64,000 bases of DNA from Amarobacter sp964507025 (GTDB lineage Bacteria; Chloroflexota; Dehalococcoidia; Tepidiformales; Tepidiformaceae): the NCBI GenBank assembly GCA_964507025.1, contig CAZDOK010000008.1:1-64000 (forward strand), read 5' to 3'. The notes below the pieces were generated by a model. That model saw only the letters and a program-made list of their open reading frames with translations, was not told the DNA's origin and did no database searches. Position numbers and translations under genes: made by a program. The stretch's first letter is position 1. Each line of letters opens with the position of its first letter. This document shows, piece after piece, positions 54,034 to 61,231 of this stretch.

Positions 54034-54062
54034 GGCTTGATCGGTATGCTAGGGATCAGGCC
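54034..54062. promoter_or_regulatory. imperfect palindrome upstream of the heme operon
   Basis: GGCTTGATC, 11 bases, GATCAGGCC: nine pairs including one G-T. It lies 20 bases before hemA in the region shared with the divergent phosphotransferase gene, so it is a candidate operator for heme control. Confidence 0.4.
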
Positions 54063-54154
54063 ACACGAACGGGATTCGCGCAATTCTGCGCAAACCTCTC
54101 AGGCACTGGCTGCGGTGAAGGCTTCCACCGCCACGATGCCGCCAACCGGCTCGC

Positions 54155-54160
54155 TATACT
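54155..54160 (+). promoter_or_regulatory. candidate -10 box of a leaderless transcript
   Basis: TATACT six bases before the ATG at 54167, followed by CCCCGG as at 8511. No Shine-Dalgarno is present. Confidence 0.45.
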
Positions 54161-54166
54161 CCCCGG

Positions 54167-55237
54167 ATGCAGAGCCAGGCCCCCGCGGGAATCCAGTACG
54201 AGAACGTCAGCCGCTTCTTCGCCGAAAACGTGCCTGGTGGCGATGCGCCCCTCACCTTCTCCCTCATCAGCGGTGGGCGCTCGAACCTGACCTACAGGGT
54301 GGAAGCGGATTCCGGGACCTGGGTCCTGCGGAGGCCTCCGCTCGGCCACGTCCTTCCCACCGCGCACGATATGGCGCGGGAGTTTCGCGTCCTCAGCGGC
54401 GTCGCGAAGGTGAACTTCCCCGCGCCCAAACCCGTCGCCCTCTGCGAAGACCCGGCAGTCAACGACTACCCGTTCTACGTGATGGACTACCGCGAGGGCG
54501 TGATCATCGCTGAGGAGCTACCGGACGGGTATGCGGCCAGCGGCGAGGAGCGCCGCGCCCTGAGCCGGGCCCTGGTCGAAACGCTGGTCGAGCTCCACGC
54601 GATCGACTACCACGCCGTCGGCCTTGGTGACTTCGGCCGCCCGGAGGGATACCTCGAACGCCAGGTTCGCCGCTGGTCGGAGCAGTGGGCACGCTCGGAG
54701 ACCCGTCCGCTGCCCGGTATCCAGGAGCTCATGCGCCGCCTCAAGCACGCCATCCCGGAGTCACCGCCGCCCACCATCGTCCACGGCGACTACCGGCTCG
54801 GGAACATGATGCTCGGCCACGACGGCCCCGGCCGCGTCGTCGCCGTGCTCGACTGGGAGATGGCCACCCTCGGCGACCCGCTTTCGGACCTCGGCTATAC
54901 GCTGGGCTACTGGGGCGAAGTCACCGACCCGCCGCGCTACATCGCGGCGCGCGCCACGGCGGCGGCGACCGCGCATCCGGGGTTCCTCACTCGCTCCGAG
55001 CTGGTGGCCGAATACGGCAGGCTCAGCGGCCGCGATGTTTCGCGAATCGAGTTCTACGAAGTGCTCGCCTACTACAAGCTCGCGGTCATCGTGGAGGGCA
55101 TCCACGCCCGCTACCTGGCGGGCGAAACCGTCGGCGAAGGGTTCGAGGGCTACGGCGACCGCTGCGAGCTACTCGTCGAGGCCGCGCTCGAGATCGCTGA
55201 CCGCTCGGCCGACCCGCGGTTGCGCGGGCACGCCTGA
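54167..55237 (+). CDS. APH-fold phosphotransferase family protein (ACAD10/11-type kinase domain)
   Basis: 356 residues, paralogue of the protein at 10818. Kinase signatures: SGGRSNLTYRVEADSGTWVL, IVHGDYRLGNMMLGHDG (catalytic loop) and VAVLDWEMATLGDPLSDLGY (metal site). The next gene, convergent, encodes an acyl-CoA dehydrogenase. In human ACAD10/11 the same two activities are fused and act on 4-hydroxyacyl-CoA by phosphorylation and elimination; a similar split system here is inference. Transcript is probably leaderless. Confidence 0.82.
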   Translation: MQSQAPAGIQYENVSRFFAENVPGGDAPLTFSLISGGRSNLTYRVEADSGTWVLRRPPLGHVLPTAHDMAREFRVLSGVAKVNFPAPKPVALCEDPAVNDYPFYVMDYREGVIIAEELPDGYAASGEERRALSRALVETLVELHAIDYHAVGLGDFGRPEGYLERQVRRWSEQWARSETRPLPGIQELMRRLKHAIPESPPPTIVHGDYRLGNMMLGHDGPGRVVAVLDWEMATLGDPLSDLGYTLGYWGEVTDPPRYIAARATAAATAHPGFLTRSELVAEYGRLSGRDVSRIEFYEVLAYYKLAVIVEGIHARYLAGETVGEGFEGYGDRCELLVEAALEIADRSADPRLRGHA

Positions 55238-55267
55238 AGCTCCACCCGCGCAACCGCCAGGAATCGT

Positions 55268-56443
55268 CTAGCCCCGAGGCAGGCCCAGCCCCCGCGTGGC
55301 GATGATGTTGCGCTGCACCTCGCTGGTCCCCGCCGCGATCGTGCTCGGCACCGTCCGCATGTAGGCGCGGCCGAATGCGCCCCGCAGCGGAGCGCCCGGG
55401 TCGTTCGCATCGATGCGCTGGGCATTGAGCCCGATGAGCTTGATCCCGAAGTTGGCGATGCGCTGGCCGAGCTCGCTCCCGAAGGCCTTCGACATCGAGG
55501 CCTCGTAGTTCGGGATCTTGCCCCGGCTCTGCATCCACACTACCTGGTAGCTCAGCAAGCGGCTGACCTCGACCTCGATGCGCAGGTTCGCGAGCCCGTT
55601 CCGCACGCCGGTATCGTCGATGACTCGGCCTTTCGGGCCGCGCGTGTCCTTCGCGAAGGCCGTCAGCTCCTCGATCTGGCGCCGGCCCGCCGCCGACCAG
55701 TTCACGCCCGACCGTTCGAAGTCGAGCAGCGTGGTCGCCACGTACCAGCCGCGGTTCTCCTCGCCCATCATGTTGGCGGCGGGCACCCGCACGTCTTCGA
55801 AGAACACCTCGTTGAACTCGTGGTCGCCGAGCATGTTGATGAGCGGCCGCACGGTGATCCCCGCGCTCTTCGCATCGACGAGGAAGTACGAGATGCCGCG
55901 GTGCTTCGGCGCATCGGGGTTCGTGCGGGTGAGCACGTGGAACCAGTCGGCGTGGTGGGCGCCCGAGGTCCAGATCTTCTGCCCGTTGATGATGAAGTCA
56001 TCGCCATCGCGGACCGCGCGGGTCTGGAGCGAAGCCAGGTCGGACCCCGAACCGGGCTCGCTGAAGCCCTGGCCCCAGCGCACTTCGCCGGAGGCGATCT
56101 TCGGCAGGTGTTCGCGCTTCTGTTCCTCGGTGCCGTGCACCATCAGGCAGGGGCCAACCATGCTGATGCCCTGGCCGCCACCGCCCGGTGCCCCCGCGTA
56201 AGCGCTCTCTTCGCGGAAGATGAGCTGCTCCATGTGGCTGGCCCCGAGCCCGCCATACTCCTTCGGCCAGGCCATGGTCAGCCAGCCGTTCCGCGCGAGC
56301 CGCTTCTCGTACTCGCGCTCCGCCGCGTTCGTCACGTCGTCGCCCGGGCGCGCGGTTGGCGGTGGGGGCGTCCAGTTCTCCTTGACGAACTGCCGCACCC
56401 GCTGCCGGAACGTCTCTTGATCGGGGGAAAATTCGAACTCCAC
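55268..56443 (-). CDS. acyl-CoA dehydrogenase
   Basis: 391 residues, FAD-dependent. Seen: WLTMAWPKEYGGLGASHMEQ, WGQGFSEPGSGSDLASLQTR, NGQKIWTSGAHHADWFHVL and the C-terminal AGTSEVQRNIIATRGLGLP. Very similar to the enzyme at 37793. GTG 56443 is chosen because TGGAGG lies seven bases upstream and the family begins with EFEFSPDQETFR. It converges on the phosphotransferase gene, its possible partner. Confidence 0.87.
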   Translation of the reverse strand: MEFEFSPDQETFRQRVRQFVKENWTPPPPTARPGDDVTNAAEREYEKRLARNGWLTMAWPKEYGGLGASHMEQLIFREESAYAGAPGGGGQGISMVGPCLMVHGTEEQKREHLPKIASGEVRWGQGFSEPGSGSDLASLQTRAVRDGDDFIINGQKIWTSGAHHADWFHVLTRTNPDAPKHRGISYFLVDAKSAGITVRPLINMLGDHEFNEVFFEDVRVPAANMMGEENRGWYVATTLLDFERSGVNWSAAGRRQIEELTAFAKDTRGPKGRVIDDTGVRNGLANLRIEVEVSRLLSYQVVWMQSRGKIPNYEASMSKAFGSELGQRIANFGIKLIGLNAQRIDANDPGAPLRGAFGRAYMRTVPSTIAAGTSEVQRNIIATRGLGLPRG

Positions 56444-56516
56444 TGCCAGCCTCCATTCAATGCGCGGAGTATGGCAGGGAATCATGGGCGTGTGCACCCG
56501 CGTGCGGGAGGGAGGG

Positions 56517-56538
56517 TGGGGGCCGGCGTGTCGAGGCG
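56517..56538. repeat. short direct repeat, copy A
   Basis: 22 bases TGGGGGCCGGCGTGTCGAGG plus CG. It recurs with one mismatch at 57589-57610 in the same orientation, and the two copies bracket the Thr/Pro-rich secreted protein gene. Six more G-rich bases upstream are similar in both copies. Confidence 0.65.
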
Positions 56539-56717
56539 TGCCCTCGGAGCACGGACACGCGCAGAGCCGTCCCTCCGCAGCCTCGCGTTAGCGGCCCAAC
56601 ATCCCCGATGTCTTGCCCGTTCGCCCGTGGAGCGGGTCTACCCTGGCGGTATCGTCGAAGTATCCCAGGCCGAGGCGACCGCCGATGGAAAGAACACCGC
56701 CGGAAAGCAGTTCATCC

Positions 56718-57566
56718 ATGAGTTCACGGTGGCTCCGGTTCGCGATGATCGGGGCCGGGGTTGCGGCGGTGGTCGCCCTCACGGGCTGGTGCGCAGCTGC
56801 GGTCATGAACGACGACAGTTCGCCAGCTGAGCCCGGCGGCGCGCAGACGGCCACGCCCGCGGCGCCGACTACCCCGCCTGCCACCATTGCTGCCACCGCA
56901 TCGCCGACCAGCTCAACCACGACCGCCGCGTCGCCGGCCGTCGCGACTGCCACGACTGCACCCGCTGGAACAGCCACCGTAACAGCCCAACCCACGGCGA
57001 CGCCGGGACGCACCACCGCACCGGCTCAACCCACCGCGGCGCCGACGAACACGGCCGCGCCGCCGACGAACACGGCGACTCCGACATCCACGACCGCACC
57101 GGCCCAGCCCACGGCGACACCGACACCGGCGACGTTGCCAAATCGGACCGGAACCTACAAGTTCGCACTGAAAGAGTTCGCCTCGACGCTCACGCTCAGT
57201 TTCGATTTCGCTGCCGGGATGGTGACCGGGACGCTTTCGGGAACGAGGACCCAGCTGATCACCAACACCTGTTACTCCGGGGGACAACTCCTCGAGACCG
57301 CGGAGGCAGCCGCCACATCCGTGTTCTCCTCCGTGCTTTCGGCTTCGGTCGCGCCGACCGGGGGACCGTTCTCGTCTCCAGCCGACATCACAGGCACCAC
57401 CACGTACGCCATCACCCGGCCGTTCACGCATCCGAGCTGCCTTGGCGGCAACCAGGTGCCGGCACCAGTGCCTTTCGGCGGCTTTGGCACCGTATCCGGT
57501 GTCGTCCCGGCGAGCGGCCCGGTCTCGTTCAGCGTGAACACAACGGTCGGGAACTACTCGCAGTAG
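56718..57566 (+). CDS. secreted or membrane-anchored Thr/Pro/Ala-rich protein
   Basis: About 282 residues: an N-terminal helix (FAMIGAGVAAVVALTGWCAA) as signal or anchor, a 110-residue low-complexity Thr/Pro/Ala linker with short repeats such as APTNTA, PPTNTA and APAQPTATPTP, and a C-terminal beta-rich domain from NRTGTYKFALKEF with two Cys (TNTCYSGG and HPSCLGG) that could pair. No family recognised. The linker looks like a wall-spanning, possibly glycosylated stalk. ATG 56685 is an alternative start. Short direct repeats flank the gene. Confidence 0.65.
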   Translation: MSSRWLRFAMIGAGVAAVVALTGWCAAAVMNDDSSPAEPGGAQTATPAAPTTPPATIAATASPTSSTTTAASPAVATATTAPAGTATVTAQPTATPGRTTAPAQPTAAPTNTAAPPTNTATPTSTTAPAQPTATPTPATLPNRTGTYKFALKEFASTLTLSFDFAAGMVTGTLSGTRTQLITNTCYSGGQLLETAEAAATSVFSSVLSASVAPTGGPFSSPADITGTTTYAITRPFTHPSCLGGNQVPAPVPFGGFGTVSGVVPASGPVSFSVNTTVGNYSQ

Positions 57567-57588
57567 GGGACGGGAGTGGAGGAGGGAT

Positions 57589-57610
57589 GGGGACCGGCGT
57601 GTCGAGGCGC
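57589..57610. repeat. short direct repeat, copy B
   Basis: Second copy of the 22-base repeat at 56517-56538, with A for G at position six. It lies about 20 bases after the stop of the Thr/Pro-rich gene. The following 190 bases to the SDR gene contain no gene that I can support. Confidence 0.65.
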
Positions 57611-57804
57611 CGGCCCCCGTGGAAGATCATGCCGGGTGGCCTTGCAGGTTCGCGGCCTCGGCTGCGGAGGAAGCGCTCTGCAGGTGAGAAATCCCGTGAC
57701 CGATCTCATTGCGTAGTATGTGTGAGACACGCACAGGTGTTACGCGGATGCGACAATAACGCGACAAACTCCGTGATTACCCGGCAACTTCCAGCGGCGG
57801 GCGG

Positions 57805-58632
57805 CTAATGTTGTACGGCGTGGCCGCCATCCAGGTTGATCGACTGGCCCGTGAACCACGCCCCCTGGTCGCTGCAGAGGTACATCACCGCGTAGGCGAT
57901 CTCCTCACCGGCACCCATCCGCCGGAGTGCGATCCGGGCCGTCGCCTGGTCCCACGCCGGTGTGCCCCGGATGTCATCGATGCGCACGGTATCGACCAGC
58001 CCCGGGCAGATCGCGTTCACGCGGATTCCGTACTGGCCCACCTCCTGCGCCATCGATGCCGTGAGCGCCTGGATGCCCGCCTTGCTTGCCGCGTAGGCCG
58101 ACGTGTTCGGCGGCAGCAGCTTCCCTGCGATCGACGAGATGTTCACGATGGACCCGCCCTGTCCCGCATCGATCAGGTGCTGGCCGAAGACCTTGGACAT
58201 GAGGAACGTGCCCCGCAGGTTGACACGGATGACCGTGTCCCAGGCGTCGATGGGCATGTTCACCACGGGCACCCGGTCGCGGCCCCGCGCCGCGCCTGCG
58301 TTGTTCACGATGAAGTCGACCCGCCCGTACTCGGCCAGGGTGCGCTCCAGCAGTGCTCGCACGGCGGTCTCGTCGCTCACATCGGAGACGAGGGGAAGCG
58401 CCGTCCCTCCGAAGGCGCGGATTTCGCGGGCGACCGAATCGATGTCGCGCCAGCCGGCCGCCTTCTCGTCGTCCGGGAACTGCTCGGATGGGCGGCCGGT
58501 GCCGGTGAGGACGACCTTGCAGCCAGCCCGCGCCATCTCGACGGCGATTGGCCGCCCGATGCTGCGCATGCGCCCGGCGCCCGTGACGACGGCGACCTTG
58601 CCTTCCAGGCCGGTGAGTTGGAGTGGTTGCAT
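57805..58632 (-). CDS. short-chain dehydrogenase/reductase
   Basis: 275 residues, classical SDR with a modified cofactor loop: VTGAGRMRSIGRPIAVEMA near the N-terminus, NNAGAARG, the catalytic Ser in VNISSIAGKL and YAASKAGIQAL for YxxxK, ending in FTGQSINLDGG. The insert in the glycine-rich motif (GAGRMRSIG) recalls SDRs of acyl or hydroxyacyl substrates. Stands alone with no partner on its strand. Confidence 0.84.
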   Translation of the reverse strand: MQPLQLTGLEGKVAVVTGAGRMRSIGRPIAVEMARAGCKVVLTGTGRPSEQFPDDEKAAGWRDIDSVAREIRAFGGTALPLVSDVSDETAVRALLERTLAEYGRVDFIVNNAGAARGRDRVPVVNMPIDAWDTVIRVNLRGTFLMSKVFGQHLIDAGQGGSIVNISSIAGKLLPPNTSAYAASKAGIQALTASMAQEVGQYGIRVNAICPGLVDTVRIDDIRGTPAWDQATARIALRRMGAGEEIAYAVMYLCSDQGAWFTGQSINLDGGHAVQH

Positions 58633-58696
58633 GTGGCTCCCCCAGGGTATGAGTCAGGAAGCCAGAGCCTACAGGGGTTCGGCCGGAGTGTGCGCG

Positions 58697-59305
58697 TTAG
58701 CGTGCCGCTTCCGCCGCTGCCGGGCCGCCGTTGCGCGCCAGGGCTGTGGCCGCAACCTCGATGGTCATCGCCCGGCAGGGGTTCGGCGCGCCTTCGCTGT
58801 GGCCGAGCACCACGATCTCGCCTCGCACCTTCGATGGGCTGACCTCGATCACGCCGAGGGTGCCCAGCCGCGTCGAGAGGTGGTGCGGCAGGATCGGGCT
58901 GCCCGGGTTCATCAGCAGCACATCCTCGCGGAACTCCAGGCGCTCAACGTGGGTGTCGCCCCCGATGAGGATGTCGACCCGTTCGCCATCGAGCGACGAG
59001 TGGAGGATCTGCTGGATTGGCCGCGACTCCGGCCGCAGTTCGTGCGCCATGCCGATGCGCCAGCCGTGGATGTCGAGCAACTGCTTCCTGGCCATCCGCG
59101 CGTCGTCGAACAGGTCGTTGTTGCCTTCGGCGATGAGTACCGGCGCGAACTGCGCGCACCACTCGATCACCGACGGGGCCGTGACATCGCCCGCGTGCAG
59201 GATCAGGTCGACTCCGCGCAGCACATCGGCGATCTGTGGCCCGAGCTCATCGAGCGAGCGCACTAGCGACGGGAGGTGGGTGTCGGCGATTAGCCCGATC
59301 CGCAT
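58697..59305 (-). CDS. YfcE/MJ0936-type metallophosphoesterase
   Basis: 202 residues of the calcineurin-like family: MRIGLIADTHLPS (first Asp-His), ILHAGDVTAPSVIEW, LIAEGNNDLFDD, HGWRIGMAHE and the final metal site ILIGGDTHVERLEF. Small members hydrolyse phosphodiesters in vitro; the natural substrate is not known. It begins MRIGLIADTH as usual. It is divergent from the thiolase-like gene. Confidence 0.84.
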   Translation of the reverse strand: MRIGLIADTHLPSLVRSLDELGPQIADVLRGVDLILHAGDVTAPSVIEWCAQFAPVLIAEGNNDLFDDARMARKQLLDIHGWRIGMAHELRPESRPIQQILHSSLDGERVDILIGGDTHVERLEFREDVLLMNPGSPILPHHLSTRLGTLGVIEVSPSKVRGEIVVLGHSEGAPNPCRAMTIEVAATALARNGGPAAAEAAR

Positions 59306-59437
59306 CGGATTACGCTATCCTTGCCCGGCTGAGCGGACAAGCCGTGTCCCACGTCCAGCGTGCGAAGCGAGGCCAGGGCGGGCCCTGCAAAGCGGCGCGC
59401 GGCGGCCGGCACGGCGAATGCTGAGGAGGATCGGTTC

Positions 59438-60619
59438 ATGAGTCAGGCTCGCCAGGCGGCAATCGCCGGCATCCACGAATACCCCCTGCGCGTCGCGCCG
59501 GGCGTCTCCGCCATGCAGATCAAAGCCGCGTCGTTGAAGGCCGCCCTCGACGACGCCGGCCTCAAATGGAGCGATGTCGACGGCCTCTACGATGCCGGCG
59601 ATGGCGAAGGCGGCGGTGGGCTCGGCCTCGCGGCCTACCTGGGCCTCAAGCCCCGCGTCATCGACACCACCCAGGTCGGCGGGTCGTCCTACGAATTCCA
59701 CGCTGCCCACGCCCTGCGCGATATCGCCGCCGGCCGGGTGAAGGTCGCCGTCACCACGTATGGCTCCACCGCCGCATCCAGCCGCATGGCCATCGGCACC
59801 GGCGGCCGCTTCGGCGGTGCTTCGTGGCAGACGAACATGGAGGCGCCGTACGGCTCCACGCTCATCAGCAACTACGCCATGGTGAAGCAGCGCCACATGC
59901 ACCAGTACGGCACCACCAACGAACAGCTTGCCGAGATCTCGGTCGCCACCCGCAAGCACGCCATGCGGAACCCCGAGGCCGTCAAGGCGATGACCGACCT
60001 CCAGTTCGTGAAGGTCGACAACATCACCGTGGCCGACGTGCTCGAATCGCGCGTGGTCGCCTCGCCCCTGCGCCTCCTCGAATGCTGCATGGTCTCCGAT
60101 GGCGGAGGCGCGGCCGTCTTCGTCGCGCCCGAAGTCGCCCGCGACATCAAGAAGAAGCCCGTGTGGATCATCGGGAGCGGCGAGGCCACGAAGTACCGCG
60201 AGAACGGCGGCGATATCACCGTCAGCGCCGCCGCCCAGAGCGCCCCACCGGCCTTCGCCCAGGCAGGCGTCACGCCGGCTGAGATCGACATCGCGATGAT
60301 CTACGACTCGTTCACGATCACCGTTGCGGTCTGCCTCGAAGACCTCGGCTTCTGCAAGAAGGGCGAAGCCGGCCAGTTCGTCGGCGATGGCCACCTCGCG
60401 TTCGACCGGCCGGGGCTCACCCTCAACACCGATGGCGGCGGACTCTCCTCGAACCACCCCGGCATGCGCGGGCTCTTCCTGCTGCTGGAGGCCACCCGCC
60501 AGCTTCGCGGCGAGTCAACCTCGCAGGTAGCCGGTGCGAAGCTCGCGGTCGCCCACGGGAACGGCGGCCTCCTCGGCGCCACCCACACCGGCGGAACCGT
60601 CATCCTCGCTGCCGACTAG
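59438..60619 (+). CDS. thiolase-like protein (SCP2-thiolase family, nucleophile Cys absent)
   Basis: 393 residues with the thiolase fold of the SCP-x type: AIAGIHEYPLRVAPG, YDSFTITVAVCLEDLGF, TDGGGLSSNHPGMRG and AVAHGNGGLLG. Where thiolases have the nucleophilic Cys, this protein reads TTQVGGSSYEFHAA, so normal acyl transfer is doubtful. Such proteins travel with DUF35 partners, as here, and probably act together with them in lipid or steroid-like side-chain metabolism. ATG at 59438 has GAGGAGGA eight bases upstream. Confidence 0.82.
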   Translation: MSQARQAAIAGIHEYPLRVAPGVSAMQIKAASLKAALDDAGLKWSDVDGLYDAGDGEGGGGLGLAAYLGLKPRVIDTTQVGGSSYEFHAAHALRDIAAGRVKVAVTTYGSTAASSRMAIGTGGRFGGASWQTNMEAPYGSTLISNYAMVKQRHMHQYGTTNEQLAEISVATRKHAMRNPEAVKAMTDLQFVKVDNITVADVLESRVVASPLRLLECCMVSDGGGAAVFVAPEVARDIKKKPVWIIGSGEATKYRENGGDITVSAAAQSAPPAFAQAGVTPAEIDIAMIYDSFTITVAVCLEDLGFCKKGEAGQFVGDGHLAFDRPGLTLNTDGGGLSSNHPGMRGLFLLLEATRQLRGESTSQVAGAKLAVAHGNGGLLGATHTGGTVILAAD

Positions 60620-60644
60620 CCCGGGCACTGAAAGGAACCATCAC

Positions 60645-61058
60645 ATGCCGAATCGACCACAACCGCATTTCCCCGAACCCGACACGAAGCACTACTGGGA
60701 CGGCGTGAAGGAAGGCGAGCTTCGCTACCAGACCTGCAACGACTGCGCCGCCGTGAACTTCTACCCCACGGCCCACTGCCAGAAGTGCGGGGGCCGCAAC
60801 CTCACCTCAAAGGTCTCGAAGGGCGAGGGCACCGTCTACACCTATTCGGTCGTCATGCAGAACCGCATCCCGGGCTTCCAGGAGCTCGGCGCCTACGCCG
60901 TCGCCTACGTCGACCTCGACGAAGGCTTCCGCATGCTCACGAACGTGCTTGTCGATGGCGACCCGACCACGCAGGTCAAGATCGGCCAGCGTGTCCGCGT
61001 CGAATTCGAGAAGCAGGACAGCGGCGAATACCCGATCCCGGTCTTCCGCCCGGTCTGA
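60645..61058 (+). CDS. Zn-ribbon OB-fold protein (DUF35)
   Basis: 137 residues: an N-terminal rubredoxin-like zinc ribbon (CNDCAAVNFYPTAHCQKCGG, four Cys) and an OB-fold (GTVYTYSVVMQNRIPGF, GQRVRVEFEKQDSGEYPIPV). DUF35 proteins bind thiolase-like or hydratase partners and may hold acyl-CoA. It follows the thiolase-like gene by 25 bases with AAAGGA as ribosome binding site, so the pair is one operon. Confidence 0.87.
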   Translation: MPNRPQPHFPEPDTKHYWDGVKEGELRYQTCNDCAAVNFYPTAHCQKCGGRNLTSKVSKGEGTVYTYSVVMQNRIPGFQELGAYAVAYVDLDEGFRMLTNVLVDGDPTTQVKIGQRVRVEFEKQDSGEYPIPVFRPV

Positions 61059-61081
61059 GACCGGGCAACGGGCTGAACAAC

Positions 61082-61110
61082 GACGGGGGTGCGTGGTTCG
61101 CACCCCCGTC
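61082..61110 (+). terminator. strong hairpin after the thiolase-like/DUF35 operon
   Basis: Perfect 12-bp stem GACGGGGGTGCG/CGCACCCCCGTC with loop TGGTT, 23 bases after the DUF35 stop. No T-run follows, so it may terminate as a GC-only hairpin or protect the 3' end. Confidence 0.65.
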
Positions 61111-61231
61111 CGTGTTGCGACACTCCCGGGGTGGCCATGCCACTGGTACGATGGCGGCGTTTTCGCGGCGACCACCAGCGCCTTCATGCCGGGACGGCGG
61201 GTTCCCGGGCCGGCGCGTATGAGGAGAAGGC

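Noticed and set aside
57690..57804. AT-richer stretch before the SDR as a promoter or small RNA
   Set aside because: It contains TGTG...CACA and repeated GCGACAA words, but both flanking genes end towards it, and I see no convincing promoter or stable hairpin.
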